From assembly GCA_027071075.1 (NCBI GenBank), contig JALSUU010000079.1, forward strand, positions 1-35,648: a DNA stretch of 35,648 bases, given 5' to 3'. The stretch is from Sulfurimonas sp. GTDB taxonomy: Bacteria; Campylobacterota; Campylobacteria; Campylobacterales; Sulfurimonadaceae. Shown in pieces: positions 1-9,539 of the stretch. Each line of letters opens with the position of its first letter. The first letter of the stretch is position 1. Under the pieces are notes generated by a model. That model made no database searches. It was given only the letters and a program-made list of their open reading frames with translations, and was not told the origin of the DNA. Position numbers and translations under genes: made by a program.

Positions 1-29
1 TAAAGAAAAATCAATAAAGGAAAACTAAA

Positions 30-143
30 ATGAAACAAATAATTTTATTAACTATTTTGACAATGGGTGTAATTACTGCATTTACAGCTTGTGATAAGCC
101 AGACTACCAAGATCCAAGATATAGAAGCACACACAACAAGTAG
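30..143 (+). CDS. very small putative lipoprotein (37 aa, MKQIILLTILTMGVITAFTACDKPDYQDPRYRSTHNK)
   Basis: ATG at 30, TAG at 141-143; upstream 'aaagg' RBS; hydrophobic signal followed by a lipobox-like FTAC. Below the ORF track cutoff, translated by hand. Confidence 0.6.
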   Translation: MKQIILLTILTMGVITAFTACDKPDYQDPRYRSTHNK

Positions 144-164
144 AAGAATATTAGGACAAAATAG

Positions 165-2243
165 ATGATGCATAAGAGTGCCTTAGAAGCAAAAGATAAA
201 GAACTCAAACTGATTTTAGATACCATCATGGAGTCGGTAATGATTTTAGAAGATGGGAAGATCGTTGATCTCAATCCTCAAGCTATTAAAACTTTTGGTT
301 TAAAAAATCTTGAGGAGGGTCTTGGTTTAACACCCCTTGATTTTGTTCCTAAGTATAATCATCACATTGTCATTGAGGGTTTAAAGAACCCTGATACACC
401 ACCCTACCAGTTTGATGTACTTCGACGCGATGGCACAATCTTTCCCGCACTCATTCATGGAAAAAATCTTATCATTGATGGTAGAAAACTGCGTGTAACT
501 TCCTTTATAGATATAAGCGAAATAAAAGAAGAGGAGATAGAAGATAAAGAGCTTCCACTAAGTCAAAAAGATTCAATCATTTACCAACTCGAGTATCTTA
601 AAAATTCTGTGAATTCCATTGATGAATTCTCTATACTTTTAGTTGAAGACCATAAAGTAAATCAAGAAATTTTTATTGCACTTCTAGAAAAAAGTAATAT
701 ACAAATAGATCTTGCTTCCAATGGAAAAGAAGCTATTGAACTACTACAAAAGCGAAACTATGACATCATTTTTATGGATTTGCAAATGCCGATTATGGGT
801 GGGATTGAAGCAACACAAGTAATACGAAAGAGTAATATAACTACTCCAATCATTGCCCTCAGTGCAAATGCCATGGAGTCAAATATCAGAGAAAGTCTTG
901 ATGCAGGAATGGATGCTCACTTGAGTAAACCCATAGATATCAATAAACTCTATAGCACTCTACTGCAGTACACAAAAGAGAAACCAAGAACTCTCAGAAG
1001 AGATTCTCGAGAGATAAGTGTCACGATTCCAGAGTTTCAAACTTTAGATACCAAAACGGCACTCACATCACTGGATTCAAACAGACAACTCTACCTCAAG
1101 ATTCTCAAAAATTTCTATGAAGATTATGCTTATTTTAATGCCCAAGACAGTAACGATGCAGAATTTACAAGAGTGATGCACACCCTAAAATCACTCAGTC
1201 AAAATATTGGCTCACAAGAATTATATATGCTTGCATATAAACTAGAAGAGAAAAGAACGCAAAAAGAGACAAAAAAAATCACAAGCGTTATAAAAAATAT
1301 TTGTGAAGAGATAAACACCTTAATAGATTTGCAAGCCACAGAAAAAATTTATACAAAAAAGCTCAAAGATGCAAAAGCAAATATTCTTGTTGTAGATGAT
1401 GATCAGAGTTGTATAGACATAGTTCAAAATGTACTTTATGAGTATAATTTTACGGCTACTAATGATGCAACTGCTGGACTTAAGTTAGCAAAAAATGGCA
1501 AGTTTGATCTTATACTTTTAGATATTATGATGCCTATTGTTGATGGTTATAAGCTCTGCTTGCAACTTAAAGAGGAGAATAAAACGAAAGATATCCCTGT
1601 TATATTTCTCACAGGTAAAACAGATGGGAACAGCATAGAGCGTGCTTACAGTGTCGGAGCAAATGACTATGTTACCAAACCTTTAAAACCAAAAGAGTTG
1701 GTCGTTAGAATAGACAAAGAGATAACGCACAATGCCCTTCTCAAAGAGCTTGAATATAAAGCTTCCTATGATGTACTGACAAAGGTATTTAATAGACGAA
1801 AGTTTTTTGAACTCGCAAACTTACGGTTTAATAATAGTACAAATCTCTTTGCTATTATGATTGATATTGACCATTTTAAAAAAATAAATGACAACTATGG
1901 TCACTCTATGGGAGATCTTGTCCTGCTCTCTGTCGCACAAACAATACAAAAAAATCTCATCCCGAATGATATTTATGGACGATTAGGTGGAGAGGAGTTC
2001 GCTATTCTCATCGCTAGAGATTCACTAGAGGAAGTAGAAGAGTTAACACAAAAGATTCGTATCTCTGTTGCAAAATGCACTTTTTCAGATAAGAGAAATA
2101 ATCAAATTCACTGTACTATAAGCCTAGGTGTTGCAGAAAAAGAGCAAGATACTCCCTCACTAGATATGCTCTTACATATTGCTGATACTGCTCTGTATGA
2201 AGCAAAAGAGAGTGGCAGAAATAGAACTATTTTTAAACTCTAA
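165..2243 (+). CDS. PAS-REC-Hpt-REC-GGDEF multidomain phosphorelay/diguanylate cyclase protein, no histidine kinase core
   Basis: PAS (ILDTIMESVMILEDGKIVDLNPQA), REC1 (ILLVEDH..IIFMDLQMP..SKP), Hpt (VMHTLKSLSQNIGS), REC2 (ILVVDDD..LILLDIMMP..TKP), GGEEF motif (YGRLGGEEFAIL). RBS 'agga' upstream of ATG. Confidence 0.88.
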   Translation: MMHKSALEAKDKELKLILDTIMESVMILEDGKIVDLNPQAIKTFGLKNLEEGLGLTPLDFVPKYNHHIVIEGLKNPDTPPYQFDVLRRDGTIFPALIHGKNLIIDGRKLRVTSFIDISEIKEEEIEDKELPLSQKDSIIYQLEYLKNSVNSIDEFSILLVEDHKVNQEIFIALLEKSNIQIDLASNGKEAIELLQKRNYDIIFMDLQMPIMGGIEATQVIRKSNITTPIIALSANAMESNIRESLDAGMDAHLSKPIDINKLYSTLLQYTKEKPRTLRRDSREISVTIPEFQTLDTKTALTSLDSNRQLYLKILKNFYEDYAYFNAQDSNDAEFTRVMHTLKSLSQNIGSQELYMLAYKLEEKRTQKETKKITSVIKNICEEINTLIDLQATEKIYTKKLKDAKANILVVDDDQSCIDIVQNVLYEYNFTATNDATAGLKLAKNGKFDLILLDIMMPIVDGYKLCLQLKEENKTKDIPVIFLTGKTDGNSIERAYSVGANDYVTKPLKPKELVVRIDKEITHNALLKELEYKASYDVLTKVFNRRKFFELANLRFNNSTNLFAIMIDIDHFKKINDNYGHSMGDLVLLSVAQTIQKNLIPNDIYGRLGGEEFAILIARDSLEEVEELTQKIRISVAKCTFSDKRNNQIHCTISLGVAEKEQDTPSLDMLLHIADTALYEAKESGRNRTIFKL

Positions 2244-2312
2244 TAAGTTTACTATTTTCTCATTGCTCTTTTTTAGATATAATTACTTTTAATTATTTAA
2301 CTAGGGTGATGC

Positions 2313-3032
2313 ATGCTGAAACAATTTAATCTTAAGAATATAGGTAAATTTCTATTTATGATAGAACTTGGAGCGAAATATATCCAAATCTTTAAAAAAA
2401 CATTTTTTCACCCTTTCATAACACTCAAACCTGCATATGAACGCTTATCAAGAGATAGACAAAGTTATTCACAGCAAGTGATTGATTTTTTAAACATTGA
2501 CATACAAGTGACTGGTTCACTTCAAGAAGAGGACAAAATACTCTACGCAATCAACCACCGTTCACTCCTTGATATCATAGTGATGGAGTCTATCTTTGCA
2601 CAAAAAAATAAAAATGGTGCATGGATAGCCAAACAAGAGCTTTTTGATTCTCCTATTTATGGAAAGTTTTTTGAATATAGTGGTTGTATAAGTGTTGACC
2701 TTGAAAATAAAAAAGGTTTACTGAAATTTTTTAAAAATATCAAAAAGACATTTGCTAAAGTAGATAATATGAACATTTATATGTTCCCTGAAGGCGAACG
2801 CTACAACGGTGAGGGTATCACTACTTTTCAGAGTGGTGCAAGTAAGATAGCTAAAGCAAATAAGCTCAAAGTTGTACCTATCTACATAAAAGGCAAAAAT
2901 GAAGAGCTTTTTGAGAATGCACCCTATAAAGAGAAAAAGGTAGTTGAAGTATTTATTGGAGATGTAATATCTTATGAGACTTTAGAGGAAGAGTATACGG
3001 CTTTTTATAAATCAATAGAGGCAAAAGTATAA
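2313..3032 (+). CDS. 1-acyl-sn-glycerol-3-phosphate acyltransferase-like protein (PlsC family)
   Basis: NHRSLLD (NHX4D) and FPEGER (FPEGTR-like) acyltransferase motifs. Confidence 0.85.
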   Translation: MLKQFNLKNIGKFLFMIELGAKYIQIFKKTFFHPFITLKPAYERLSRDRQSYSQQVIDFLNIDIQVTGSLQEEDKILYAINHRSLLDIIVMESIFAQKNKNGAWIAKQELFDSPIYGKFFEYSGCISVDLENKKGLLKFFKNIKKTFAKVDNMNIYMFPEGERYNGEGITTFQSGASKIAKANKLKVVPIYIKGKNEELFENAPYKEKKVVEVFIGDVISYETLEEEYTAFYKSIEAKV

Positions 3033-3829
3033 TGAACAAAATGACTTTAGGTGTAAACATCGACCATGTTGCAGTTTTAAGAGAAGCGAGAGAGGTCAAC
3101 GACCCTGATATTTTACAAGCACTCTATGTGGCTTGTGAGAGTGGAGCTGATCAGATTACTATTCATCTGCGTGAGGATCGTCGCCATATTCAAGATTTAG
3201 ATGTGAAAAATATTATCTCTTTGAGTAAAGTTCCTGTAAACCTAGAGTGCTCTATTAATCGTGAAATTTTAGATATTGTTTCAGAGCTAAAACCCCATCG
3301 TGCTACTTTAGTTCCTGAAAAGAGAGAAGAAGTAACTACAGAGGGTGGTTTAGATGTTTTTACTTATGCTGATAAAATTGCTTATTCTATTGAGTTACTT
3401 CATGATAGCATCATTCCAGTATCGCTTTTTGTAGATCCAACAATGGAGGCGATGGAGAAGTCTAAAGAGCTTGGTGCTGAGATGGTCGAGTTACATACTG
3501 GGCATTTTGCAAACCTTTTTAATATGCTCAACTCTGCCCTCCCACACTCAAACCACTCAGTTAAAGAGTTAGAACTCCCTCGTTATGAGTTAAGTTCTCG
3601 TCTTGAGAGTTCCCTTGAAGCGATAAAAAATTCTGCTATACATGCAAATAAATTAGGACTTGAAGTCGCTGCTGGACATGGACTTAACTATCAGAATGTA
3701 CATAAGATGATGCAGATTGAGGAGATAATAGAGCTTAATATCGGTCAAAGTATCATAGCTCGTAGTGTTTTCAGTGGTCTTAGTGATGCAGTAAAAGAGA
3801 TGAAGAGACTCACAACGCGCAATGCCTAA
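3032..3829 (+). CDS. pdxJ: pyridoxine 5'-phosphate synthase
   Basis: LGVNIDHVAVLREAR N-terminus, HLREDRRHIQD, AAGHGLNYQNV; followed directly by pdxA. Confidence 0.95.
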   Translation: MNKMTLGVNIDHVAVLREAREVNDPDILQALYVACESGADQITIHLREDRRHIQDLDVKNIISLSKVPVNLECSINREILDIVSELKPHRATLVPEKREEVTTEGGLDVFTYADKIAYSIELLHDSIIPVSLFVDPTMEAMEKSKELGAEMVELHTGHFANLFNMLNSALPHSNHSVKELELPRYELSSRLESSLEAIKNSAIHANKLGLEVAAGHGLNYQNVHKMMQIEEIIELNIGQSIIARSVFSGLSDAVKEMKRLTTRNA

Positions 3830-4736
3830 ACCAACTATAGCCATAAGTGTCGGCGACCTCAATGGTGTCGGCATAGAGATAGCTCTAAAATCTCATGAAG
3901 AAGTAAAAAAACTCTGTAATCCTATCTACTGCATCAATGAAGAGCTACTCTCACAAGCGGTAAATCTTCTCGATAAAAAGATACCAAAAGATTTTCTTTT
4001 ACAAGAGGTAAATGGGAACTTTACAATAGAAGCTGGAGTGACTGATGCACACAGTGGTCGTTACTCCTACGACTCTTTTATGCGTGCAGTAAAGATGTGT
4101 GAAGATAAAAAAGCAAATGCAGTAGTGACTATGCCTATCCATAAAGAGGCTTGGATGTTAGCAGGTTTAAAGTATAAAGGGCATACTGATCTTCTACGCA
4201 AACACTTTGATAAAGAGGCTATTATGATGCTAGGATGCCCTGAGATGTTTGTGGCACTCTTTACCGAGCATATTCCTCTCAAAGAGGTTGCATCATCCAT
4301 CAAGTATAAAAAGCTCAAACAGTTCTTTTTAGATTTGCATCAAGATATAAAAGAACCTATAGCTGTTTTAGGTTTAAACCCACATGCTGGGGATAATGGA
4401 GTCCTTGGAAATGAGGAGCTTGTCATCACGAAAGCCATCAAAAGTGCCAATAAAAAAGTAGGATTTGAGCAATTTTTTGGACCCATTGTGCCTGATGTTG
4501 CTTTTACACCACACTTTAGAAAAAACTACAACTACTATATAGCTATGTATCACGACCAAGGTTTAGCACCACTCAAAGCCCTACACTTTGATGAGAGTGT
4601 AAACATATCTCTCAATCTCCCAATAGTAAGAACCTCAGTCGATCATGGAACAGCGTTTGATATAGCTTATAAGGGTGAAGCAAAAACACTCTCTTTCATA
4701 AATGCTGTTAAAAGTGCTCTCAAACTTATCTCTTAA
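3822..4736 (+). CDS. pdxA: 4-hydroxythreonine-4-phosphate dehydrogenase
   Basis: ISVGDLNGVGIEIALKS, GHTDLLRKHF, MYHDQGLAPLKAL, VRTSVDHGTAFDIAYKGEA motifs; overlaps the pdxJ stop (atgcctaa). Confidence 0.94.
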   Translation: MPKPTIAISVGDLNGVGIEIALKSHEEVKKLCNPIYCINEELLSQAVNLLDKKIPKDFLLQEVNGNFTIEAGVTDAHSGRYSYDSFMRAVKMCEDKKANAVVTMPIHKEAWMLAGLKYKGHTDLLRKHFDKEAIMMLGCPEMFVALFTEHIPLKEVASSIKYKKLKQFFLDLHQDIKEPIAVLGLNPHAGDNGVLGNEELVITKAIKSANKKVGFEQFFGPIVPDVAFTPHFRKNYNYYIAMYHDQGLAPLKALHFDESVNISLNLPIVRTSVDHGTAFDIAYKGEAKTLSFINAVKSALKLIS

Positions 4737-6175
4737 AACTTTTTCCAAAAACTACTACTCAGTAAAACAAATACTGTGTAGCACTCTAGTCTCCCTATTA
4801 TCATTGCAACTGAGAAAAATATTTTATCAAAGTCATTAAAAAAGGAGAAGTTATCTGCAGGTCCTACAAGAGCAAAACCAGGACCAATATTTCCTACTAA
4901 GGCAAAGGCTCCAGAGATAGCACTCATCGCATCAAAACCTCTTGCATATATGTAAATAGTAACAACCCCTACACTCATCATAAAAAGAGTAAAAAAACCA
5001 AAAGTTGCAGAGAGAATACGCTCTTTTTGTTTGATATTATCAATAAAAACAGAGATGATAGCATTTGGGTGTAAGATGCGTTTAAACTCTGAAAAAAGTG
5101 TTTTAAAAATAATTACATGTCGTATAATTTTAATGCCTCCAGCAGTCGATCCAGCATTTCCACCAAGAAGCATCCCTATAAAAATAATAGCAATAGCAAG
5201 ATGTGACCAAGAACCATAATCAATAGTAGCAAAACCTGTTGTAGTCATAACAGAAGCGATAGTAAAAGAGGAGTGTTTGATAGCATCATAGAAGCCATCA
5301 TTGCTGATATCCATATGTATAAATGTAAGCGCTAAACTCAACATAGAGAAGAGAATAATATACCAACGAACCTCTTCACTTTTGTATCCACTGATATCTC
5401 TATGATAGAGTTTTAGATGTGCTAAGAAGTTGATTCCAGAGAGAAGCATAAAGAGGGTAGTTACCCAAATAATGCCATCTTCATGAAAGTAGCCAAGAGA
5501 ACTGTTTTTTGTAGAAAATCCACCTGTCGAGACTGTGGAAAAGGCATGATTTATTGCATCAAACCAACTCATACCAAAAAACTTCAAGAGTATCATATCT
5601 AAGAGTGTTAAAACAAGATAAATAATCCACAAACGGAGTGCAGTATCTTTAATTTTTGGAGTTAACTTCTCTAAAGCTATCCCTGTTGATTCTGCTTTAA
5701 AAAGGGAGAGGCTTCCTGTAGGATTTATCATAGAGAGTAGTCCTACTCCAAGAACTATCACTCCAAGACCACCAAGCCAATGCATCAAACTCCTATGAAA
5801 AAGTATCATCTTTGGAAGTGCTTCTATATCTGTATAAATAGTTGCCCCTGTTGTGGTAAAGCCACTTATTGCTTCAAAAAATGCAGAAGCGAAACTCACA
5901 TCGGTATAGATAAAAAGTGGCATAGCCCCTGTAATACCTAAGAGAATCCACAAAAGGTTTACTATTAAGATACTATCTTTTATTTTTAAATTTAGCTGAT
6001 GCTTATACAGAGATATCCAGATAAAAAAGTTGAGCATAAAAAAGAGTATATTGTAATATAAAAACTTCAAATACCCCTCTGCATATAGAATACCAATAAA
6101 AATATCTAACAGAAAAATCAATGAAACAGTCATACCAATTAAAGATAAAACTTTCAGTATATTTTTAAAGTTCAT
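4733..6175 (-). CDS. trkH: Trk-type potassium uptake membrane protein
   Basis: Repeated TM/P-loop segments (EAISGFTTTGAT, FSTVSTGGFSTKN, SVMTTTGFATIDYG, GGNAGSTAGGIK); immediately downstream of trkA. Confidence 0.92.
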   Translation of the reverse strand: MNFKNILKVLSLIGMTVSLIFLLDIFIGILYAEGYLKFLYYNILFFMLNFFIWISLYKHQLNLKIKDSILIVNLLWILLGITGAMPLFIYTDVSFASAFFEAISGFTTTGATIYTDIEALPKMILFHRSLMHWLGGLGVIVLGVGLLSMINPTGSLSLFKAESTGIALEKLTPKIKDTALRLWIIYLVLTLLDMILLKFFGMSWFDAINHAFSTVSTGGFSTKNSSLGYFHEDGIIWVTTLFMLLSGINFLAHLKLYHRDISGYKSEEVRWYIILFSMLSLALTFIHMDISNDGFYDAIKHSSFTIASVMTTTGFATIDYGSWSHLAIAIIFIGMLLGGNAGSTAGGIKIIRHVIIFKTLFSEFKRILHPNAIISVFIDNIKQKERILSATFGFFTLFMMSVGVVTIYIYARGFDAMSAISGAFALVGNIGPGFALVGPADNFSFFNDFDKIFFSVAMIIGRLECYTVFVLLSSSFWKKF

Positions 6176-7481
6176 AAATCCACTGTTTCACTTTTGCACT
6201 CTCTAAAAGGGCACTAAAACCAACAACTAAATCATTTTCTTGTAAAATAATTTTTTCTTGGATAAGAAAAAGTCTATCCTCTCTAAGTATAAAAAGTTTT
6301 GCATTAGAGAGTTTTAAGGGTTTGATTTGTTTATCTATAAGTGTAGAATTATAAACTACCTTACGCATAAAAACAGTTCCTAGTGCCCCACAAAAACTTT
6401 TTTGTATGACTACTCCACTAGAACTTATCTCTTCCATAATAGTATTGTAAGCACTTATTTTGGGTCCACGAATCACTATAATACCAAGAGTATGCATCAG
6501 GGAGTAATAATCCATCTCGTTATTTATAGCAACAACCTTAGTTATTCCTCTATCTTTTGCTTCTAAACATTTTATAATATTATATTCATCATTATTTGTA
6601 GCAGCAACAAAGAGATCTGCATGCCCCAACTCTTCATCTTCAAAAACATCATGAATACCATATTTTGAGTTGATGATTGTCGCCCTTCCCTCAAGCTTTT
6701 CATCAGCAAGAGAACAGAGATCTAAATCTTTTTCTATAAGTTTTACATCTTTTTTTGCATCAATAAAAGCTTTTGCAATTGAGACACCTAAATCAGCCCC
6801 ACCAAAGACAACACACTTCTCTACAAAAGAGATATCTTCTAAAACTATTGAGGTACTCAGAGTCTCAATACTCTCGCGTAAACCAAAAAAATAGATTAAG
6901 TCATTCTCTTTTATCGCGGTATGTTTTTCTTGAGGGACAAAAAACTTTTTATTTCTTTCTATGCCTACAAGGGTATACTCATGAGAATCTAAAATCTCTC
7001 TATCTGCACCAGCAGAGGCTCGAAAAGAGAAAAGTTTAAAGTCTGTGTATTTAAAAAATTTTACATTATTTGCTTTTGGATACTCTAAAAGAGAGCCTAC
7101 CGTTTTCGATGAAAGTTTAATTGGAAAAATAATTTTATCTATAAAAAATCTTTTTTTAATATCTTCTGCATCATAAATATCTTTTTGGAGTCGTACAAAT
7201 TTTCGTTTTACATTTAAAATAGAGTCTACAATCATAGAAGATATTAGATTTACATTGTCTATATTTGTGACAGCAATAAAAAGATCCACCTCTTTATCTG
7301 AAAAATATTCATATGTTTTATAATCTTCAACATCACCACGCAGAGGTAAAATATCTAAACTTTCTTGAATACTATGAAGTGCCTCTTCATTTGTATCTAT
7401 TACTGTTACATTATGACCTATAGAGAGAGTTTTTGCAAGATTAAAACCAACTTTGCCTGCACCAGCTATAATAATATTCAT
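6165..7481 (-). CDS. trkA: Trk system potassium transport regulatory protein, double RCK/TrkA-N
   Basis: Two Rossmann motifs (IIIAGAGKVGFNLAKTL, VVFGGADLGVSIAKAF) and TrkA-C-like segments; overlaps trkH by 11 bp. Confidence 0.92.
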   Translation of the reverse strand: MNIIIAGAGKVGFNLAKTLSIGHNVTVIDTNEEALHSIQESLDILPLRGDVEDYKTYEYFSDKEVDLFIAVTNIDNVNLISSMIVDSILNVKRKFVRLQKDIYDAEDIKKRFFIDKIIFPIKLSSKTVGSLLEYPKANNVKFFKYTDFKLFSFRASAGADREILDSHEYTLVGIERNKKFFVPQEKHTAIKENDLIYFFGLRESIETLSTSIVLEDISFVEKCVVFGGADLGVSIAKAFIDAKKDVKLIEKDLDLCSLADEKLEGRATIINSKYGIHDVFEDEELGHADLFVAATNNDEYNIIKCLEAKDRGITKVVAINNEMDYYSLMHTLGIIVIRGPKISAYNTIMEEISSSGVVIQKSFCGALGTVFMRKVVYNSTLIDKQIKPLKLSNAKLFILREDRLFLIQEKIILQENDLVVGFSALLESAKVKQWIYEL

Positions 7482-7588
7482 CTATTTTTTTCCATGTGAG
7501 CATTCTACTCTTATTTATTTTAAACTTCATATAAACCGCTTAAGATTAGTTGGAGTATAATTTGTGCATATTTATAAAAGGTTCTCAC

Positions 7589-7999
7589 ATGAAAAAATAT
7601 CTGCTTTTAACTCCTTTTTTACTTGTCGCATCTCTGCAAGCAAAAGATGTAGTCTATGACACGACTACTTCTCTACTTTGGCAAGATGCTTCTATAAACA
7701 AAGATGCTTCTGTGACTTTTAAAGAGGCTACAAACTACTGTAAGTTTTTAAAGATTGATAAGTACTCACACTTTCGATTACCTACACTCCAAGAGTTACA
7801 AACTCTAGTGAACTATGAAAAATATAAACCAGCTATTTTAGATGGCTTTAAATATGTAACGAGTACAACTTACTGGACAACTACACCCTTTGCTGATGCA
7901 GATGATTCTGTTTGGACAATCAACTTTGAAAAGGGGTCTCGTAGTACAAAAGCTGTCTATTACGATAGACATTTTCGATGCGTTTCAAAACTACAGTAG
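7589..7999 (+). CDS. exported DUF1566 (Lcl C-terminal domain) protein
   Basis: Signal peptide MKKYLLLTPFLLVASLQA; FRLPTLQELQTLV..YWTTTP..VWTINFEKG..RHFRCV. The ORF-track start at 7550 is a TTG that places a TATAAT-like box inside the gene; ATG at 7589 is preferred. Confidence 0.82.
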   Translation: MKKYLLLTPFLLVASLQAKDVVYDTTTSLLWQDASINKDASVTFKEATNYCKFLKIDKYSHFRLPTLQELQTLVNYEKYKPAILDGFKYVTSTTYWTTTPFADADDSVWTINFEKGSRSTKAVYYDRHFRCVSKLQ

Positions 8000-9417
8000 T
8001 TTCTCTTCTTTTAGCTCTAAGTATGCAAACACTTCATGCAGATAGAGATCCTGTTGTGGCAGGCTCTTTTTATCCATCTTCAAAACAAGAGTTACTTCAA
8101 GAGATAAATAGTGCAGTTGCGAATGCAAAGAGTTTTCCAACAGAGGATGTTCAGGCGATTATTGTTCCGCATGCTGGGTATGTTTTCTCAGCAGGTGTTG
8201 CCGCAACCTCTTATAAAACACTCCATAAAAAATATAAAAATATTTTTATTCTCGGCTCTTCGCATCATATAAATTTCGATGGTGTCTCTATTTATAATAA
8301 AGGAGATTATAAAACTCCTCTTGGAAAAGTACATGTAAACAGAACTATTGTTGATGCACTTATAAAAGAAAATAACTTTATTGGCTATAAAGAAGAGGCA
8401 CATACAAAAGAGCATACTATAGAAGTGCAACTTCCATTTTTACAAAGTTTATATGGTGACTCACTCCAGATTGTTCCTATTGTTATGGCTACTTCAGAAC
8501 TCGACACCATTATAAAAACTGCAAAAGCATTAGAGCCTTACTTCAATGATGAAAATCTTTTTGTAATTAGTTCTGATCTCTCACACTACCCGAGTTATAG
8601 TGATGCAAAAATAGTTGACATGAGACTACTTCACTCTATTGAGAGTAACAATCCTCAAAACTTTGTTGATGCAATACTTCAAAATGAGAAAGCAAAAATA
8701 CCGAACCTACAGACATCTGCTTGTGGATGGAGTTCACTGTTAACACTTTTATATCTTACACAAAATAAAGATTATAAGTATGAGCTTTTAGAGTATAAAA
8801 ACTCTGGTGACTCTCAATATGGCAAAAATGATAAGGTTGTAGGCTATGGCTCTATGCGAATATACAAGGAAAAATCATTTAACTTAGGCGATGCAGATAA
8901 AAAAACTCTTAAAGATATAGCAAAACTAGCTCTCTATGATGCAGTTTTAAAAAATGAAAGAACAAACATTGATACAAAAACTTTAGACACAAAACTACTC
9001 AAACATATGGGTGCTTTTGTAACACTCCATCTAAATGGCAAACTTAAAGGGTGCATAGGAAGATTTGAGCCAAATGAGCCGCTCTATAAAACTATCATTG
9101 AAATGGCTATCTCTGCATCAAGATATGATACACGCTTTACGCCAGTTCAAGCAGAAGATTTAAAAGATATAGAGATAGAAATCTCCGTTTTAACACCAAG
9201 AAAAAGGGTCTCCTCGGTTGAGGATGTCCTTGTAGGAAGAGATGGTATTTACATAGAGTATGGCAAGAAAAATGGAACATATTTACCACAAGTAGCTACA
9301 GATATGCACTGGAATGCGACAGAATTTGTAAATAGTTGTTGTGAAGAGAAAGCTAAAATACCATCTTCTAATTGCAAAAAAGCTACACTTTACACTTATG
9401 AAGCTATTATTTTTTAA
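7978..9417 (+). CDS. exported AmmeMemoRadiSam protein B (Memo) - protein A (AMMECR1) fusion
   Basis: Signal peptide MRFKTTVVSLLLALSMQTLHA; Memo motifs (PVVAGSFYP, IIVPHAGYVFSAGVAATSY, ILGSSHH, EHTIEVQLPFLQ, SSDLSHYP); AMMECR1 motifs (GAFVTLHLNGKLKGCIGRFEP, AISASRYDTRFTPV, IEISVLTP). One continuous ORF. Confidence 0.9.
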   Translation: MRFKTTVVSLLLALSMQTLHADRDPVVAGSFYPSSKQELLQEINSAVANAKSFPTEDVQAIIVPHAGYVFSAGVAATSYKTLHKKYKNIFILGSSHHINFDGVSIYNKGDYKTPLGKVHVNRTIVDALIKENNFIGYKEEAHTKEHTIEVQLPFLQSLYGDSLQIVPIVMATSELDTIIKTAKALEPYFNDENLFVISSDLSHYPSYSDAKIVDMRLLHSIESNNPQNFVDAILQNEKAKIPNLQTSACGWSSLLTLLYLTQNKDYKYELLEYKNSGDSQYGKNDKVVGYGSMRIYKEKSFNLGDADKKTLKDIAKLALYDAVLKNERTNIDTKTLDTKLLKHMGAFVTLHLNGKLKGCIGRFEPNEPLYKTIIEMAISASRYDTRFTPVQAEDLKDIEIEISVLTPRKRVSSVEDVLVGRDGIYIEYGKKNGTYLPQVATDMHWNATEFVNSCCEEKAKIPSSNCKKATLYTYEAIIF

Positions 9418-9539
9418 AATACTTATCAATTAATATGTATACAAAAAACTTATAAAGGAAATTATAATAAAAAACAAGATATCATTCATTGTATTACTTT
9501 GTCGTGTAATTTAGAAGAATGTAATATTTAGGAGTTTTT

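Noticed and set aside
6670-7039. Plus-strand ORFs opposite trkA
   Set aside because: Shadow ORFs; trkA motifs on the minus strand account for the region.
7550-7588. N-terminal extension MEYNLCIFIKGSH of the DUF1566 ORF
   Set aside because: Begins at a TTG overlapping a TATAAT-like promoter element; the signal peptide starts at the ATG at 7589.
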